Shown here piece after piece: positions 23,477-35,645 of a stretch of 40,606 nucleotides of DNA. Source of the stretch: an uncultured Bacteroidales bacterium (lineage in GTDB: Bacteria > Bacteroidota > Bacteroidia > Bacteroidales > WCHB1-69). The notes beneath the pieces are model-generated. The model searched no databases, was not told the DNA's origin, and saw nothing but the letters and a program-made list of their open reading frames with translations. The position numbers and the translations under genes were made by a program. Within the stretch, counting starts at the first letter, position 1. Every line of letters starts with the position of its first letter. The stretch is from the NCBI GenBank assembly GCA_905233625.1, contig CAJOFJ010000032.1, forward strand, positions 1-40,606, given 5' to 3'.

Positions 23477-23529
23477 GATTCTTTGTGTTTATGTGTTAAA
23501 TGTCCATGTCTCAAAAAACAATAAAAAAA

Positions 23530-23654
23530 GCCGTGAACTTGATTCTTTGTTTTAAGTCGAGGCTCTGGTAAACCTTTAATCCAAACAAGAAAGCTCACGG
23601 TATCGTGAGCGTTTCTCTTTTCTTGCGGATTAAAAGTGATTGAAATTTACCAGA
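23530..23654 (-). ncRNA. Structured leader: 91-nt imperfect hairpin and possible attenuator
   Basis: Arms on the minus strand, outside to inside: TCTGGTAAA/TTTACCAGA (23654-23646 with 23572-23564), TTTAATCC/GGATTAAA (23634-23627 with 23582-23575), CAAGAAA/TTTCTTG (23625-23619 with 23592-23586), GCTCACG/CGTGAGC (23610-23604 with 23599-23593), loop ATAC. That is 31 pairs, with most unpaired bases on the 5' arm. The segment CCGTGAGC could alternatively pair with GTTCACGG (23538-23531), which is followed by seven T residues. It could be a structured leader, an attenuator or a remnant element; I do not recognise a known family. Confidence 0.5.
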
Positions 23655-23733
23655 TTTCGAATACGCTTTAATATGTTTTTGTTATTCTACTTTGTTTTTA
23701 TGCCATATATTTTATTGTTTTAATTTCACTCTG

Positions 23734-23741
23734 CAAATATA
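23734..23741 (-). promoter_or_regulatory. Possible promoter -7 box for the nine-gene cluster
   Basis: TATATTTG on the minus strand matches TAnnTTTG and would give a leader of about 250 nt containing the 91-nt hairpin. No clear -33 box is seen. Confidence 0.45.
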
Positions 23742-23929
23742 TGTTTTTTTTTAATACCAGCACCTCTTATTATGTTTTTTTCACAGTTATAGGGTGAATT
23801 GTTCCAAAAGATGTAACAGATTAAACTACGCACGCAGCGATATAACATCATTCTCCTCGAAAACTTCCAAAAATCACCGATAGCACCCCTGCATGTTTTT
23901 GATTACTTTTCTAACCATAAAAAAACAGG

Positions 23930-24021
23930 ACTCAACCGAGACCGAACCGAAACTCAACCGAAACTGAACCGAAACTCAGTGGGAGCTACATCAGCCCTAC
24001 ATTAGCCCTATGTTAGTGCCT
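23930..24021. repeat. 11-bp-periodic tandem repeats
   Basis: Units ACTCAACCGAG, ACCGAACCGAA, ACTCAACCGAA, ACTGAACCGAA, ACTCAG (23930-23979), then CATCAGCCCTA, CATTAGCCCTA, TGTTAGTGCCT (23989-24021). A run of short CGCCT/TCGCCT and AAGCTA words follows to about 24075. The gap 23477-24206 holds this array, the leader hairpin and promoters, but no gene I can support. Confidence 0.75.
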
Positions 24022-24098
24022 CGCCTCGCTTCGCCTACCGTACGCCTACGCTTCGCCTAAGCTACGGCTAAGCTAAGCTACTGCATGTGGACAGCAAC

Positions 24099-24146
24099 GC
24101 TATGACTAAGCATGCAAAGGACCACGCCGAAGGTTGGGGGAAGAAG
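24099..24146 (+). repeat. Dispersed repeat, second copy
   Basis: GCTATGAC at 24099, then GCCGAAGGTTGGGGGAAGAA at 24126-24145, nearly identical to 16861-16880. It lies just upstream of the transporter promoter. Confidence 0.6.
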
Positions 24147-24171
24147 AGGTAAAAGTAACAGAAAAAAGTTG

Positions 24172-24179
24172 TACCTTTG
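24172..24179 (+). promoter_or_regulatory. Promoter -7 box for the BASS-like transporter
   Basis: TACCTTTG, 27 bp before the ATG at 24207, matches TAnnTTTG. An in-frame upstream TTG overlaps it and is rejected as the start. Confidence 0.6.
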
Positions 24180-24206
24180 CAAATCAATACGGAAAGAAAC
24201 ATCTTT

Positions 24207-25112
24207 ATGTCGAAATACCGGAGTTTAGTACTGCCTTTTGCCCTCGTTTTTGGCTTCATTTTCCACCACTTTCTGGCGGACTTCAACTTCGTGGTGCCGT
24301 ATCTGATTTTCGCTATTTTGTTGCTGAATTTTGTGTCGGTGGACATCAAAAAGCTGCGCTTCGGCTGGTTAGATGTATGGCTGATGCTCTTTCAGATTGT
24401 GGTGAGTTTGGGCTGTTATCTGTTGTTGAAATCCGTCCATGTGAGCGATATGGTGGCGGAGGGCGTTTTGGTGGGCATACTTTGCCCAGTGGCCGCCTCG
24501 GTGGTGGTCATCGCTTGCCTCTTGGGTGCCAACCGCGAAACCGTGACCACCTACACCATCTGGGGTAATATGATGGTGGCAGTGGTGGCTCCCATCTATT
24601 TCTCCTTTATCGGACTGCAACAGGATATGCCATTTTTAGACTCTTTCTGGATGATATTGAAAAGGATAAGCCCAGTGATCGTTTTCCCGTTCTTTTTGGC
24701 CTTATTCATGCAATATACGATGCCCAAGGTGAATGCGTTTTTGGATAAATACAGAGGCATATCCTTCTACCTGTGGGCTTGTGCTTTCCTGCTGGTAATG
24801 GGCAAAACCTTTGAGTTTATCTCCATTCACGGTAAGGGTAACGAGAAGCATATTGTCATTTTGGGCATCAGTTCCATCATTTTCTGTGCCATCCAGTTTG
24901 CGATGGGAAAATGGTTGGGTTCCAAATATGGCGACAGGGTGGCGGGAGGCCAGCTTTTGGGACAGAAAAACACGGCGTTCGGTATCTGGATGGCCAACTG
25001 TTACCTCAATCCTTTGGCTTCGGTCTATGTGGCTTTTTATGCCATCTGGCAGAATCTCTTCAATAGCTGGCAGCTGTGGCGGCACGACAGGGCACTGGCC
25101 GCTAAAAAATGA
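24207..25112 (+). CDS. Bile-acid:sodium-symporter-like (BASS) membrane transporter
   Basis: A 301-residue inner-membrane protein with about nine to ten hydrophobic segments. LVGILCPVAASVVVIACLLGANRETVT (given in parts: LVGILCPVAASVV near residue 80, LGANRETV near 97) and the later GQKNTAFGIWMANCYLNPLA (near residue 255) resemble the sodium-binding crossover motifs of the BASS/SBF family. The substrate is unknown; bile acids are not implied. It has its own promoter. The next gene converges with a 16-bp gap. Confidence 0.75.
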   Translation: MSKYRSLVLPFALVFGFIFHHFLADFNFVVPYLIFAILLLNFVSVDIKKLRFGWLDVWLMLFQIVVSLGCYLLLKSVHVSDMVAEGVLVGILCPVAASVVVIACLLGANRETVTTYTIWGNMMVAVVAPIYFSFIGLQQDMPFLDSFWMILKRISPVIVFPFFLALFMQYTMPKVNAFLDKYRGISFYLWACAFLLVMGKTFEFISIHGKGNEKHIVILGISSIIFCAIQFAMGKWLGSKYGDRVAGGQLLGQKNTAFGIWMANCYLNPLASVYVAFYAIWQNLFNSWQLWRHDRALAAKK

Positions 25113-25128
25113 TGAAATAGACAGAGGA

Positions 25129-27354
25129 TTATCGAAAGAGAATTATATTGTGTTCGCCGGCGGTCATGGTTTCCTGATAAGGACTGTCAGGAAATATCGT
25201 TGCGGTGGTGCCTTCAGGAATGTTGACACACATGATGTCGCCGTTGATATCAACACTGATGGTGCCGTATGGCGTGGGCATGGAGGCGCGTATCCAATCA
25301 ATGCCCTCGCAACGCTGTGGATCAATGAAGAAGTGCTTGTAGCCAGGTTGTTCAGGGTCAGGACGGATGCCCGCCAATGCCTGATAAAACCAAATGCCGA
25401 TGCCATTGTAGCAGTTGTGTACACGACTGCGCTTGCCATTCCACGATTCCCAGGTGGTGCTTGCTCCGTTGTTGATCATGTACAGATAGCCAGGATAGTC
25501 GGGTTGACGAAGGATAGTGGCCATGAGCTCCGTCTGTCGCTCACGTATGCACCACTCGGTAAAGATGGGCACACCGACGAGGCCTACAGCGATATGGGCT
25601 TTGTACTTTCCGTAGCAGTCTTTGATTAACTGCTCTTTCACTTGGGCGGCAGTAGTACTGTCGGGCGGAATGTTCATCAGCAAGGCGTAGGCTTGGTCAA
25701 GCGGGGTGCCGTTGGCGTAGCTGTGTGTTTCAGGATGATAGAAATGGCGATGGATGGCGGCATTAAGTCTGCTGCGCCATTCGGTGAATTCTTGCACATC
25801 CTTGTGGCGTCCCATTATCAGAGCCATCTGTATCATGTCGCCGAGGCATTCACTGATAAAGCAACTGTTGACATGCAGTACCGATTCGCCTTTGATATCC
25901 ACCCCTTCAGGGGCTAACCAGTCACCGAGGAACCATGTGTGTCGTTCGGTGTCGGGCCAGGGCTGCAGAATCTCGTCCTCACAGTGTTGTTGGATGAACA
26001 GCAGCCATTGTTTCATCATATCATAATAATTGAAAATGAGATATTTATCCCCATAGTTGAGGTAAGTGCGCCACGGGGCTTTGATGACAAAGCCGCTCCA
26101 GTAGGGACCTCCGCCAGTGCGGAATGCAGGTGCCACGTAGGGTAAATCGCCAGTACTGTCTATTGCGTCGCCCCAAGCTGTCATCCAGTTGCGGTAGGTG
26201 TTACGCACATTGTACATTGTTTGCAAGCTCATGGTTGAGGAGTTGCCGTCACCGCCATAACCCATGCGTTCCAAATGCGGACAATCGACCATATAGCCGC
26301 TATAAGTCAGGCAGCTGAGGGTATATTTCACCAAGTCGTGAATAGCATTGAGCCGCGAGTCGGAGCACACGAAAGTGGCCCCCTCATTAGGGTTCACGGC
26401 ACTGATTTGCAAGGCTCGCGCAGTTTTGATGTCCGCTCCGGTGATACGCACATAGCGAAAAGCATGATAGTGGAAGCGGTTGGTAAAAAATTCTTTACCA
26501 CTGCCGTTGGCGATATAAACATCCATTTCACTATAGAGTTCTGGATTCTGAACTTTGGATTCAATATCGTCATAATATTCCATCGTCACCTTGCTACCTT
26601 CAGCCAATGCCATGAAATCAGCCTGAAACCATCCTGTTATTACATGTCCGAAGTCAAGCATCAGTGAATTGGTCTCTCCCTTTTTGATTATTGGAATGAG
26701 TGTGTCAATGATGTGGTTGCCTTCAAAATTTTGCCATGAGACAGTCTTTTTTTCAATCTCAAATTCTGTGGCAGGTCTCCAGTTAGGTTTTACCCGTGCA
26801 TCAAAGTGTTCGCCGCCAAACTGTAAGGGTTGCCAACTGCCGGTATAGCTGTAGCCACTCGGTGAGGCCTCCCAGCTGTTGTCGGTGCTTGCCAGTGTCC
26901 AAGCCTCTCCACATTCTCCGTCGGATACTGTTTTCAATATCTCTGCCTGCACTACCGCGGGTGTGCCGTAGATACGCCCCCAGCCCTGGCCGAGCCATAG
27001 TAGTATTTCATTTTTCCCTTTATGCACGTATGGTGTAATGTCATACGAAATTTTTAGTGATTGTTTGTCCAGTTGTGAAACAGCAGGTTGCAGCACTTCA
27101 TCTCCAATTTTCACACCGTTCACATATAGCTCATGGTAACCCAATGAGTTGATTTCGGCGGTGAATGCCAAAGTTTGAAAGTCCCAATGCTTGAAATCAC
27201 TGGCGTTAAGCACAAAACTTTTTCGTAGCATTGGTGTCTCTGCCCATCCTTCGCTTGTGCGGCAACCGATGTAATTTCCAGCTGTTACCGGTTGAATCCA
27301 ACAGATAATAGCGTATGAGAATAGAACCCACAAGAAAAATCTTTTCTTCATCAT
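25129..27354 (-). CDS. GH78-like alpha-L-rhamnosidase (741 aa)
   Basis: Probably cleaves terminal alpha-L-rhamnose. It has a signal peptide (MMKKRFFLWVLFSYAIICWI, cleavage after about residue 25), then beta-sandwich domains (YHELYVNGVKIGDEVLQPAV) and an (alpha/alpha)6 barrel with DCPHLERMGYGGDGN near residues 355-370, the GH78 signature region (commonly DCPQRDERLGWTGD). WESWNGK and the C-terminal beta domain follow. A degenerate 7-bp tandem array (26536-26563) encodes ESKVQNPEL near residue 266. It starts 8 bp after the other GH78 gene ends, so it is the last gene of the operon. Confidence 0.88.
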   Translation of the reverse strand: MMKKRFFLWVLFSYAIICWIQPVTAGNYIGCRTSEGWAETPMLRKSFVLNASDFKHWDFQTLAFTAEINSLGYHELYVNGVKIGDEVLQPAVSQLDKQSLKISYDITPYVHKGKNEILLWLGQGWGRIYGTPAVVQAEILKTVSDGECGEAWTLASTDNSWEASPSGYSYTGSWQPLQFGGEHFDARVKPNWRPATEFEIEKKTVSWQNFEGNHIIDTLIPIIKKGETNSLMLDFGHVITGWFQADFMALAEGSKVTMEYYDDIESKVQNPELYSEMDVYIANGSGKEFFTNRFHYHAFRYVRITGADIKTARALQISAVNPNEGATFVCSDSRLNAIHDLVKYTLSCLTYSGYMVDCPHLERMGYGGDGNSSTMSLQTMYNVRNTYRNWMTAWGDAIDSTGDLPYVAPAFRTGGGPYWSGFVIKAPWRTYLNYGDKYLIFNYYDMMKQWLLFIQQHCEDEILQPWPDTERHTWFLGDWLAPEGVDIKGESVLHVNSCFISECLGDMIQMALIMGRHKDVQEFTEWRSRLNAAIHRHFYHPETHSYANGTPLDQAYALLMNIPPDSTTAAQVKEQLIKDCYGKYKAHIAVGLVGVPIFTEWCIRERQTELMATILRQPDYPGYLYMINNGASTTWESWNGKRSRVHNCYNGIGIWFYQALAGIRPDPEQPGYKHFFIDPQRCEGIDWIRASMPTPYGTISVDINGDIMCVNIPEGTTATIFPDSPYQETMTAGEHNIILFR
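26536..26563. repeat. 7-bp-unit tandem array, degenerate, inside a GH78 gene
   Basis: Plus strand units: GAGTTCT, GGATTCT, GAACTTT, GGATTCA. Same unit family as 30349-30369 and 32225-32259, in frame with the coding sequence. Confidence 0.5.
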
Positions 27355-27362
27355 AAATCGGT

Positions 27363-30221
27363 TTAATTCTTAATGGTGAATTGATGCTTTCCACTGCCGA
27401 CTGTTTCAATATGATAGCCGTTTGTGGTGGGAATATACACCTCGGCACTGGTGTTGGCGGGCACTACGATGTTCCATTCAATCTGGTCATCTACACGTTT
27501 CCAATGACTTTCAATCTGTCCGCAAATGGACCTGTAGGTGCAGTTGACATAATCCAACCCTTCGACAAAGGTGGGCTTGAACATGATGCGATGGTAACCT
27601 GGCTCCAAAGCACGGATGCCTCCCAAATATTCATAGTACCAGATGATAAGGTCGCCGAGGAGCATGACGTGGTTGCCAGAATTCATAGAGGGATCGCCGG
27701 TGTCACCATTCCACAACTCCCAGATGGTGGTGGCGCCTTGGCGTACCATATAGCCCCAGCTGGGGTAGGTGTCGTTAGAGGCCAACTTCAGTGCCAGGTC
27801 GCCACGACCGTATTCGGTGAGGGTACGCATTAGTTGCTGTATGCCAACTACTCCGGTGGAAACATGACCATCAAATTCATTCACTGTTTTATCGATGATG
27901 TTGGCAAAAACTTTTTCCTCCAAATTTTCTGGCACCATACCAAAAGCGAGAGGCAGAATGTTGGCTGTGACCGTGTTGTGGTCGTATCGGCCGGTAGTTG
28001 TGTCAAGATATTTAGCATTATATGCGGCGGTGACTGTAGTGATTTCATTGCGGAAGAAGTCGGCATCATTGCCCCGGCCCAACAAGTCGGCAAAATGAGC
28101 CATCTTGCCAGCGAGATAACAGTAAAAAGGAGTGGAAAGGTTGGCGGGCCAGGTCATGCGGTTGGTATCGCGTGTGTGTATCAGTTCTGGACTTTCAGGT
28201 GGTACGCACCAGTCGCCGTAAGTGTCGCGGATGAGGATGTCGTCTTTGAGGTAGTATTTCTTCATGTGGAGCATCCAGAGGCGCATGGCATCATAATGTT
28301 GCTGGATGGGACGTATGTCACCAAAACGGGTATAAAGCATGTCAGCCACGGTAATGAAGGCTCCTGGCCAGGTCATATTGTCGGTATAATTGCGCCAATA
28401 AGCGGGGGCGACATCAGAGAGCGAGCCGTTCTCGAACTGGCAGTCCGCAAGGTCTTGCAGCCACTTGGCATAGAGACGATGATTGTCGAAAATGTAGCTC
28501 TCGCCATAACAGCCTGTCGTCCGGTCGCCTGTCCAGCCCATGCGCTCGTCACGCTGGGGGCAGTCGGTGGGCATACTGCGGTAGTTGCCACGAATACCCC
28601 AAATTGCATTGCGATAGACAGCGTTCATAATCTCGTTGGAGCACTCAAAACTACCGGTCATTGGCATCTTGTCGTATAGGACAAGACCTACAAAATCCTG
28701 AACTTTGGGCTTATTGCCAGCAGGGAGACCTGAGATTTCGACATAGCGGAAACCATGATAGACAAACTCGGGATGCCAGAATTTTTCAATTGGTCCCACG
28801 GCAATATAGCGATCGGTACACTCAGCGGAACGAAGATTGTCAATGTATAAAGTGCTGTCGGAATTAAGCGTTTCGGCATAGCGGAAAATAATAGTATCCC
28901 CACTATTCACTGACCATTGATTACCGACCACTTCAATCACACCCACCATATTCTGTCCCATGTCAAGTATCCATTTTTCGCCCTTCTGGAAAAGTGCAAC
29001 GGGTTTTAGATACTCCTGTACTTTGATATTGGGATTGGGTTGCGGCGTGAGAAGCGACATCGGATCGGGTTGGTGGTATTCGTCGGGCAAGCGGCCCCCT
29101 CGCTCAAGGCTGACAACGGGATATTCGCGAGCCACACGGTGACGCGGATTATAGATGTCCTCCTTGTACATATTCTGTTGGTCATAGTCAACTACGGCTG
29201 CTTCCCAATGGCTGTCATCATAGCCAGATACATTCCAATCACCAAGGTCGTTGCCTGCATCGTAGGTTTCCCCATCAAATTCATTGCTTTTGCGAATAGG
29301 ACCACGATTGGTGATATGCCATTTCTCGTCACTTACGATCGTATCAGTAGTACCATCGGTGTAGGTCACCTCCAACTGCAGCAGCAATTGAGGTAGCCCA
29401 TAATGTGCGGCATGCTTGATGCCACACCACTCTAAATAGATGGTGTCGTGGCGTACAGTGGTAAAACGTCCCCCCTCAAGCGTAACTCCTATGGCATTGT
29501 TACCCTCATAAAGCAAATCTGTCACATCGTAAGCGTTGAAATAGATGCGTCGTGTATAGTCCGAAAGGGTGGGTTTCAACAGTTCGTCAGGAGCCACCTC
29601 CCTACCGTTAATAAATGCGCTGTAAACGCCCAAACCACTAATATAGAGCCGGGCCTTGCTGATATTTTTCTTCAAGACAAATTCATTGCGCAGATAGCGG
29701 GCGGCAATAGCAGTATGACCATCAAGCTTGTCATCATCATAATCACGACCAATCCAATGGGCATGCCAGTCATCGGGCGAAAGAAGGCTGATTTCGAAGT
29801 GTTGGATGTCGCTTTCGAGATGTAGTGTTTTTGTTGATTTGTTGAATTGTTGAATTGTTGAATTGTTGTTTCGGGGATACTTGACAGTAGTATAAACTTT
29901 CCACCAGCAACGGTCGCGGCTTTTGAGTTTCTGGCCCTCGTAAGGAATGTAAAGCATCTGATTAGAAGCGATCATTTTACTATCCCACAGGTCGCCAATA
30001 CCTTTACGTGCATTTTCCTCACTGCTGGCCACAATAACACGGTATTCGACTTGCTTTATATTATTCTCTTCCGAGTCGTACTGCCAGCTGAAACGAGGCT
30101 CAGCGGTGGCCAAAGCTTGACTGCCGTCATGGTTCTCCACTGTCGGATTGACAATCTTGATGTAGCCACAACACGATGTAAACAACACCGAGAAGATAAT
30201 GATGATAAGCAGCCGGTTCAT
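27363..30221 (-). CDS. GH78 alpha-L-rhamnosidase, lipoprotein (952 aa)
   Basis: A second rhamnosidase, 952 residues, with a lipoprotein-type signal (MNRLLIIIIFSVLFTSC, lipidated Cys17). The N-terminal beta domains include ARLYISGLGVYSAFINGREV. The catalytic barrel carries DCPQRDERMGWTGDR near residues 552-566, a textbook GH78 acidic motif, then WPANLSTPF and TTIWELWNGDTG. A 7/8-bp array encodes a polar insert (NNNSTIQQFNKSTK, about residues 117-131), and another possible one encodes NQWSVNSG near 434. It lies 10 bp after GH97 and 8 bp before the other GH78, consistent with one operon for rhamnose-containing glycans. Confidence 0.94.
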   Translation of the reverse strand: MNRLLIIIIFSVLFTSCCGYIKIVNPTVENHDGSQALATAEPRFSWQYDSEENNIKQVEYRVIVASSEENARKGIGDLWDSKMIASNQMLYIPYEGQKLKSRDRCWWKVYTTVKYPRNNNSTIQQFNKSTKTLHLESDIQHFEISLLSPDDWHAHWIGRDYDDDKLDGHTAIAARYLRNEFVLKKNISKARLYISGLGVYSAFINGREVAPDELLKPTLSDYTRRIYFNAYDVTDLLYEGNNAIGVTLEGGRFTTVRHDTIYLEWCGIKHAAHYGLPQLLLQLEVTYTDGTTDTIVSDEKWHITNRGPIRKSNEFDGETYDAGNDLGDWNVSGYDDSHWEAAVVDYDQQNMYKEDIYNPRHRVAREYPVVSLERGGRLPDEYHQPDPMSLLTPQPNPNIKVQEYLKPVALFQKGEKWILDMGQNMVGVIEVVGNQWSVNSGDTIIFRYAETLNSDSTLYIDNLRSAECTDRYIAVGPIEKFWHPEFVYHGFRYVEISGLPAGNKPKVQDFVGLVLYDKMPMTGSFECSNEIMNAVYRNAIWGIRGNYRSMPTDCPQRDERMGWTGDRTTGCYGESYIFDNHRLYAKWLQDLADCQFENGSLSDVAPAYWRNYTDNMTWPGAFITVADMLYTRFGDIRPIQQHYDAMRLWMLHMKKYYLKDDILIRDTYGDWCVPPESPELIHTRDTNRMTWPANLSTPFYCYLAGKMAHFADLLGRGNDADFFRNEITTVTAAYNAKYLDTTTGRYDHNTVTANILPLAFGMVPENLEEKVFANIIDKTVNEFDGHVSTGVVGIQQLMRTLTEYGRGDLALKLASNDTYPSWGYMVRQGATTIWELWNGDTGDPSMNSGNHVMLLGDLIIWYYEYLGGIRALEPGYHRIMFKPTFVEGLDYVNCTYRSICGQIESHWKRVDDQIEWNIVVPANTSAEVYIPTTNGYHIETVGSGKHQFTIKN
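28893..28925. repeat. Possible 7-bp-unit array inside GH78
   Basis: On the minus strand GTAATCA, ATGGTCA, GTGAATA, GTGGGGA. It is diverged but keeps the 7-bp spacing and is in frame, coding for part of VGNQWSVNSGDT. Confidence 0.4.
29833..29868. repeat. 8-bp-unit tandem array inside GH78
   Basis: Plus strand: GTTGATTT followed by three GTTGAATT units and GTTG. It is in frame with the coding strand and encodes STIQQFNKST. Confidence 0.85.
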
Positions 30222-30231
30222 AATGCTGTTG

Positions 30232-34127
<3,896 letters not shown>

Positions 34128-34180
34128 TTTTTTGTTTTATTTTTGTTCGATTTCTTTTTTCTGTATTGCATGTTAAGTTG

Positions 34181-35050
34181 CTACAACAATATCTCCTTGT
34201 ATTCCCGCTTGAACCAGGTAATCTGTCGTTTGGCGTAGCGGCGGGTGTTCACCTTGATTTTCTCCACGGCCTCTTCCATTGTCATTCTTCCCTCCATGTA
34301 GTCGAACATTTCCTTGTACCCCACGGTGTTGAGGGCATTCGTGCCTTTGTATTGATACAGCGATTTAGCCTCCTCTAAAAGGCCGTCGGCCATCATCTGG
34401 TCCACCCGCCGGTTGATGCGGTCGAACAGCACCTCGCGGGGACGGTTGAGGTAGTATCTTTGGATTTCAAAATCCCTTTTTTTGGAGGATTGCGTAAGCA
34501 ATTCGGAATAAGGCTTTCCGGTTTGCAGGCACACTTCCAGGGCGCGCATCATGCGTTTGTGGTTGGCGAGGTCATTGGTGTTGTAAAACACAGGATCCAG
34601 ATGCCTCAGGCGTCTTCTTAAGGCTTCAATACCTTCGGTCTCAAACAGCTCTATGACCTGCTGCCGGATGTAGAGGTCGGGGTCGGGCAGGTCATCAATA
34701 CCTTTGCACACGGCATCCAAGTACAGGCCGCTGCCGCCAGTCATAATCACTATGGGGTTTTCGGCAAATAGCGTAGGCAACAGCTTCAGCACATCCTGCT
34801 CGAATCGTGAGATGCTGTAATACTCGCCAATCGACAGGTGGCCGACAAAATAATGCTTTACCGCAGCCAGTTCCTCCTCGCTCGGAAAAGCAGTGCCGAT
34901 TCGCATCTCTTTGTAAAATTGACGCGAATCGGCAGAAATAATGCTGGTATGAAATTTTTTGGCGGTCTCAATGGCATAGTGGGTTTTCCCTACAGCCGTC
35001 GGACCTCCAATGACAATCAGTGTGGGTCGGTTAGTAGCTGCCGTAATCAT
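34181..35050 (-). CDS. miaA: tRNA dimethylallyltransferase
   Basis: It transfers dimethylallyl from DMAPP to A37 of tRNAs reading UNN codons. 289 residues, a normal length. The P-loop GGPTAVGKT is at residues 15-23, then SADSRQFYKEM, GGSGLYLDAV and the tRNA-binding region NPPREVLFDRINRRVDQM-like segment (seen as NRPREVLFDRINRRVDQM). The start overlaps the end of the pRiA4b-like gene by 20 bp. The PAP2-VanX gene follows after a 53-bp A/T-rich gap with no promoter box. Confidence 0.97.
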   Translation of the reverse strand: MITAATNRPTLIVIGGPTAVGKTHYAIETAKKFHTSIISADSRQFYKEMRIGTAFPSEEELAAVKHYFVGHLSIGEYYSISRFEQDVLKLLPTLFAENPIVIMTGGSGLYLDAVCKGIDDLPDPDLYIRQQVIELFETEGIEALRRRLRHLDPVFYNTNDLANHKRMMRALEVCLQTGKPYSELLTQSSKKRDFEIQRYYLNRPREVLFDRINRRVDQMMADGLLEEAKSLYQYKGTNALNTVGYKEMFDYMEGRMTMEEAVEKIKVNTRRYAKRQITWFKREYKEILL

Positions 35051-35627
35051 CGATACTGCCTAAATCAAGCTGATCCTCATCGTTGAAACCATCTTCAAAG
35101 TCATCGAAAATATCATCTTTGGTCAGGTCTTCAATCAAATCATCGGGATCGGGCAGATGGGCGTTTTTGATGGCTTTGGGCAGCTCCTGGGCTTTGTGCG
35201 TGCAGCGAGGATATTCGACGTCATCCTGAGCCTGGGCCACTTTCATCAGTTCAAGGTAGAAGACCTTCGGATTCAGAAAATCATATTCATAAAGGATATG
35301 CTGATGAGGGTCTGAAATCATCTTGTTCAGAATGCTTTCTTTCATGATATATTTCGGAAGATGTGTCTTGGTGGTGTAACCGTCTTCTTCCTCATATTCA
35401 GGTGCATCTTCAACTTCATCATCTTTCATGTCGATGAGGGTGATTTCATTTTGCTTGTTCCATTTGGAGTCGCACAATGAGAATGAGGCCAGCTCATTGC
35501 CTTCCAAACCAATGGATTTATACAGGATGTTGTGGAGTGACTCGAAATTGTCGTTGGCCAGAATCTCTATGTCGCGGACAAAATCCTCCACTTCATCAAA
35601 ATATACTCTGAACTTATAGTAAAACAT
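35031..35627 (-). CDS. Plasmid pRiA4b ORF-3-like / IS1096 TnpR-passenger-family protein
   Basis: 198 residues, beginning MFYYKFRVYFDEVEDFVRDI. It matches the family named after plasmid pRiA4b ORF-3 (DNILYKSIGLEGNEL, then FLNPKVFYLELMK). Despite the name, Bacteroidota commonly carry one as a chromosomal gene; there is no transposon here. The C-terminus is very acidic (Asp/Glu-rich), and its function is unknown. It lies 18 bp after yebC and overlaps miaA, within a housekeeping operon. Confidence 0.85.
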   Translation of the reverse strand: MFYYKFRVYFDEVEDFVRDIEILANDNFESLHNILYKSIGLEGNELASFSLCDSKWNKQNEITLIDMKDDEVEDAPEYEEEDGYTTKTHLPKYIMKESILNKMISDPHQHILYEYDFLNPKVFYLELMKVAQAQDDVEYPRCTHKAQELPKAIKNAHLPDPDDLIEDLTKDDIFDDFEDGFNDEDQLDLGSIDDYGSY

Positions 35628-35645
35628 GATGAATGATTTTTAGTC

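Noticed and set aside
23564..23654. Integron attC site or retron msr-msd
   Set aside because: The asymmetric stem is suggestive, but there is no GTTRRRY/RYYYAAC pair, integrase or reverse transcriptase in the window.
23930..24065. CRISPR array
   Set aside because: The units are 11 bp, contiguous and diverged, with no spacers and no cas genes.
24068..24349. 93-codon minus-strand frame
   Set aside because: It is antisense to the BASS-like transporter and the repeat block, with no supporting features.
35031..35627. Transposon or plasmid passenger gene
   Set aside because: The family name suggests it, but the gene lies in a tight yebC-miaA operon and no transposon ends are nearby.
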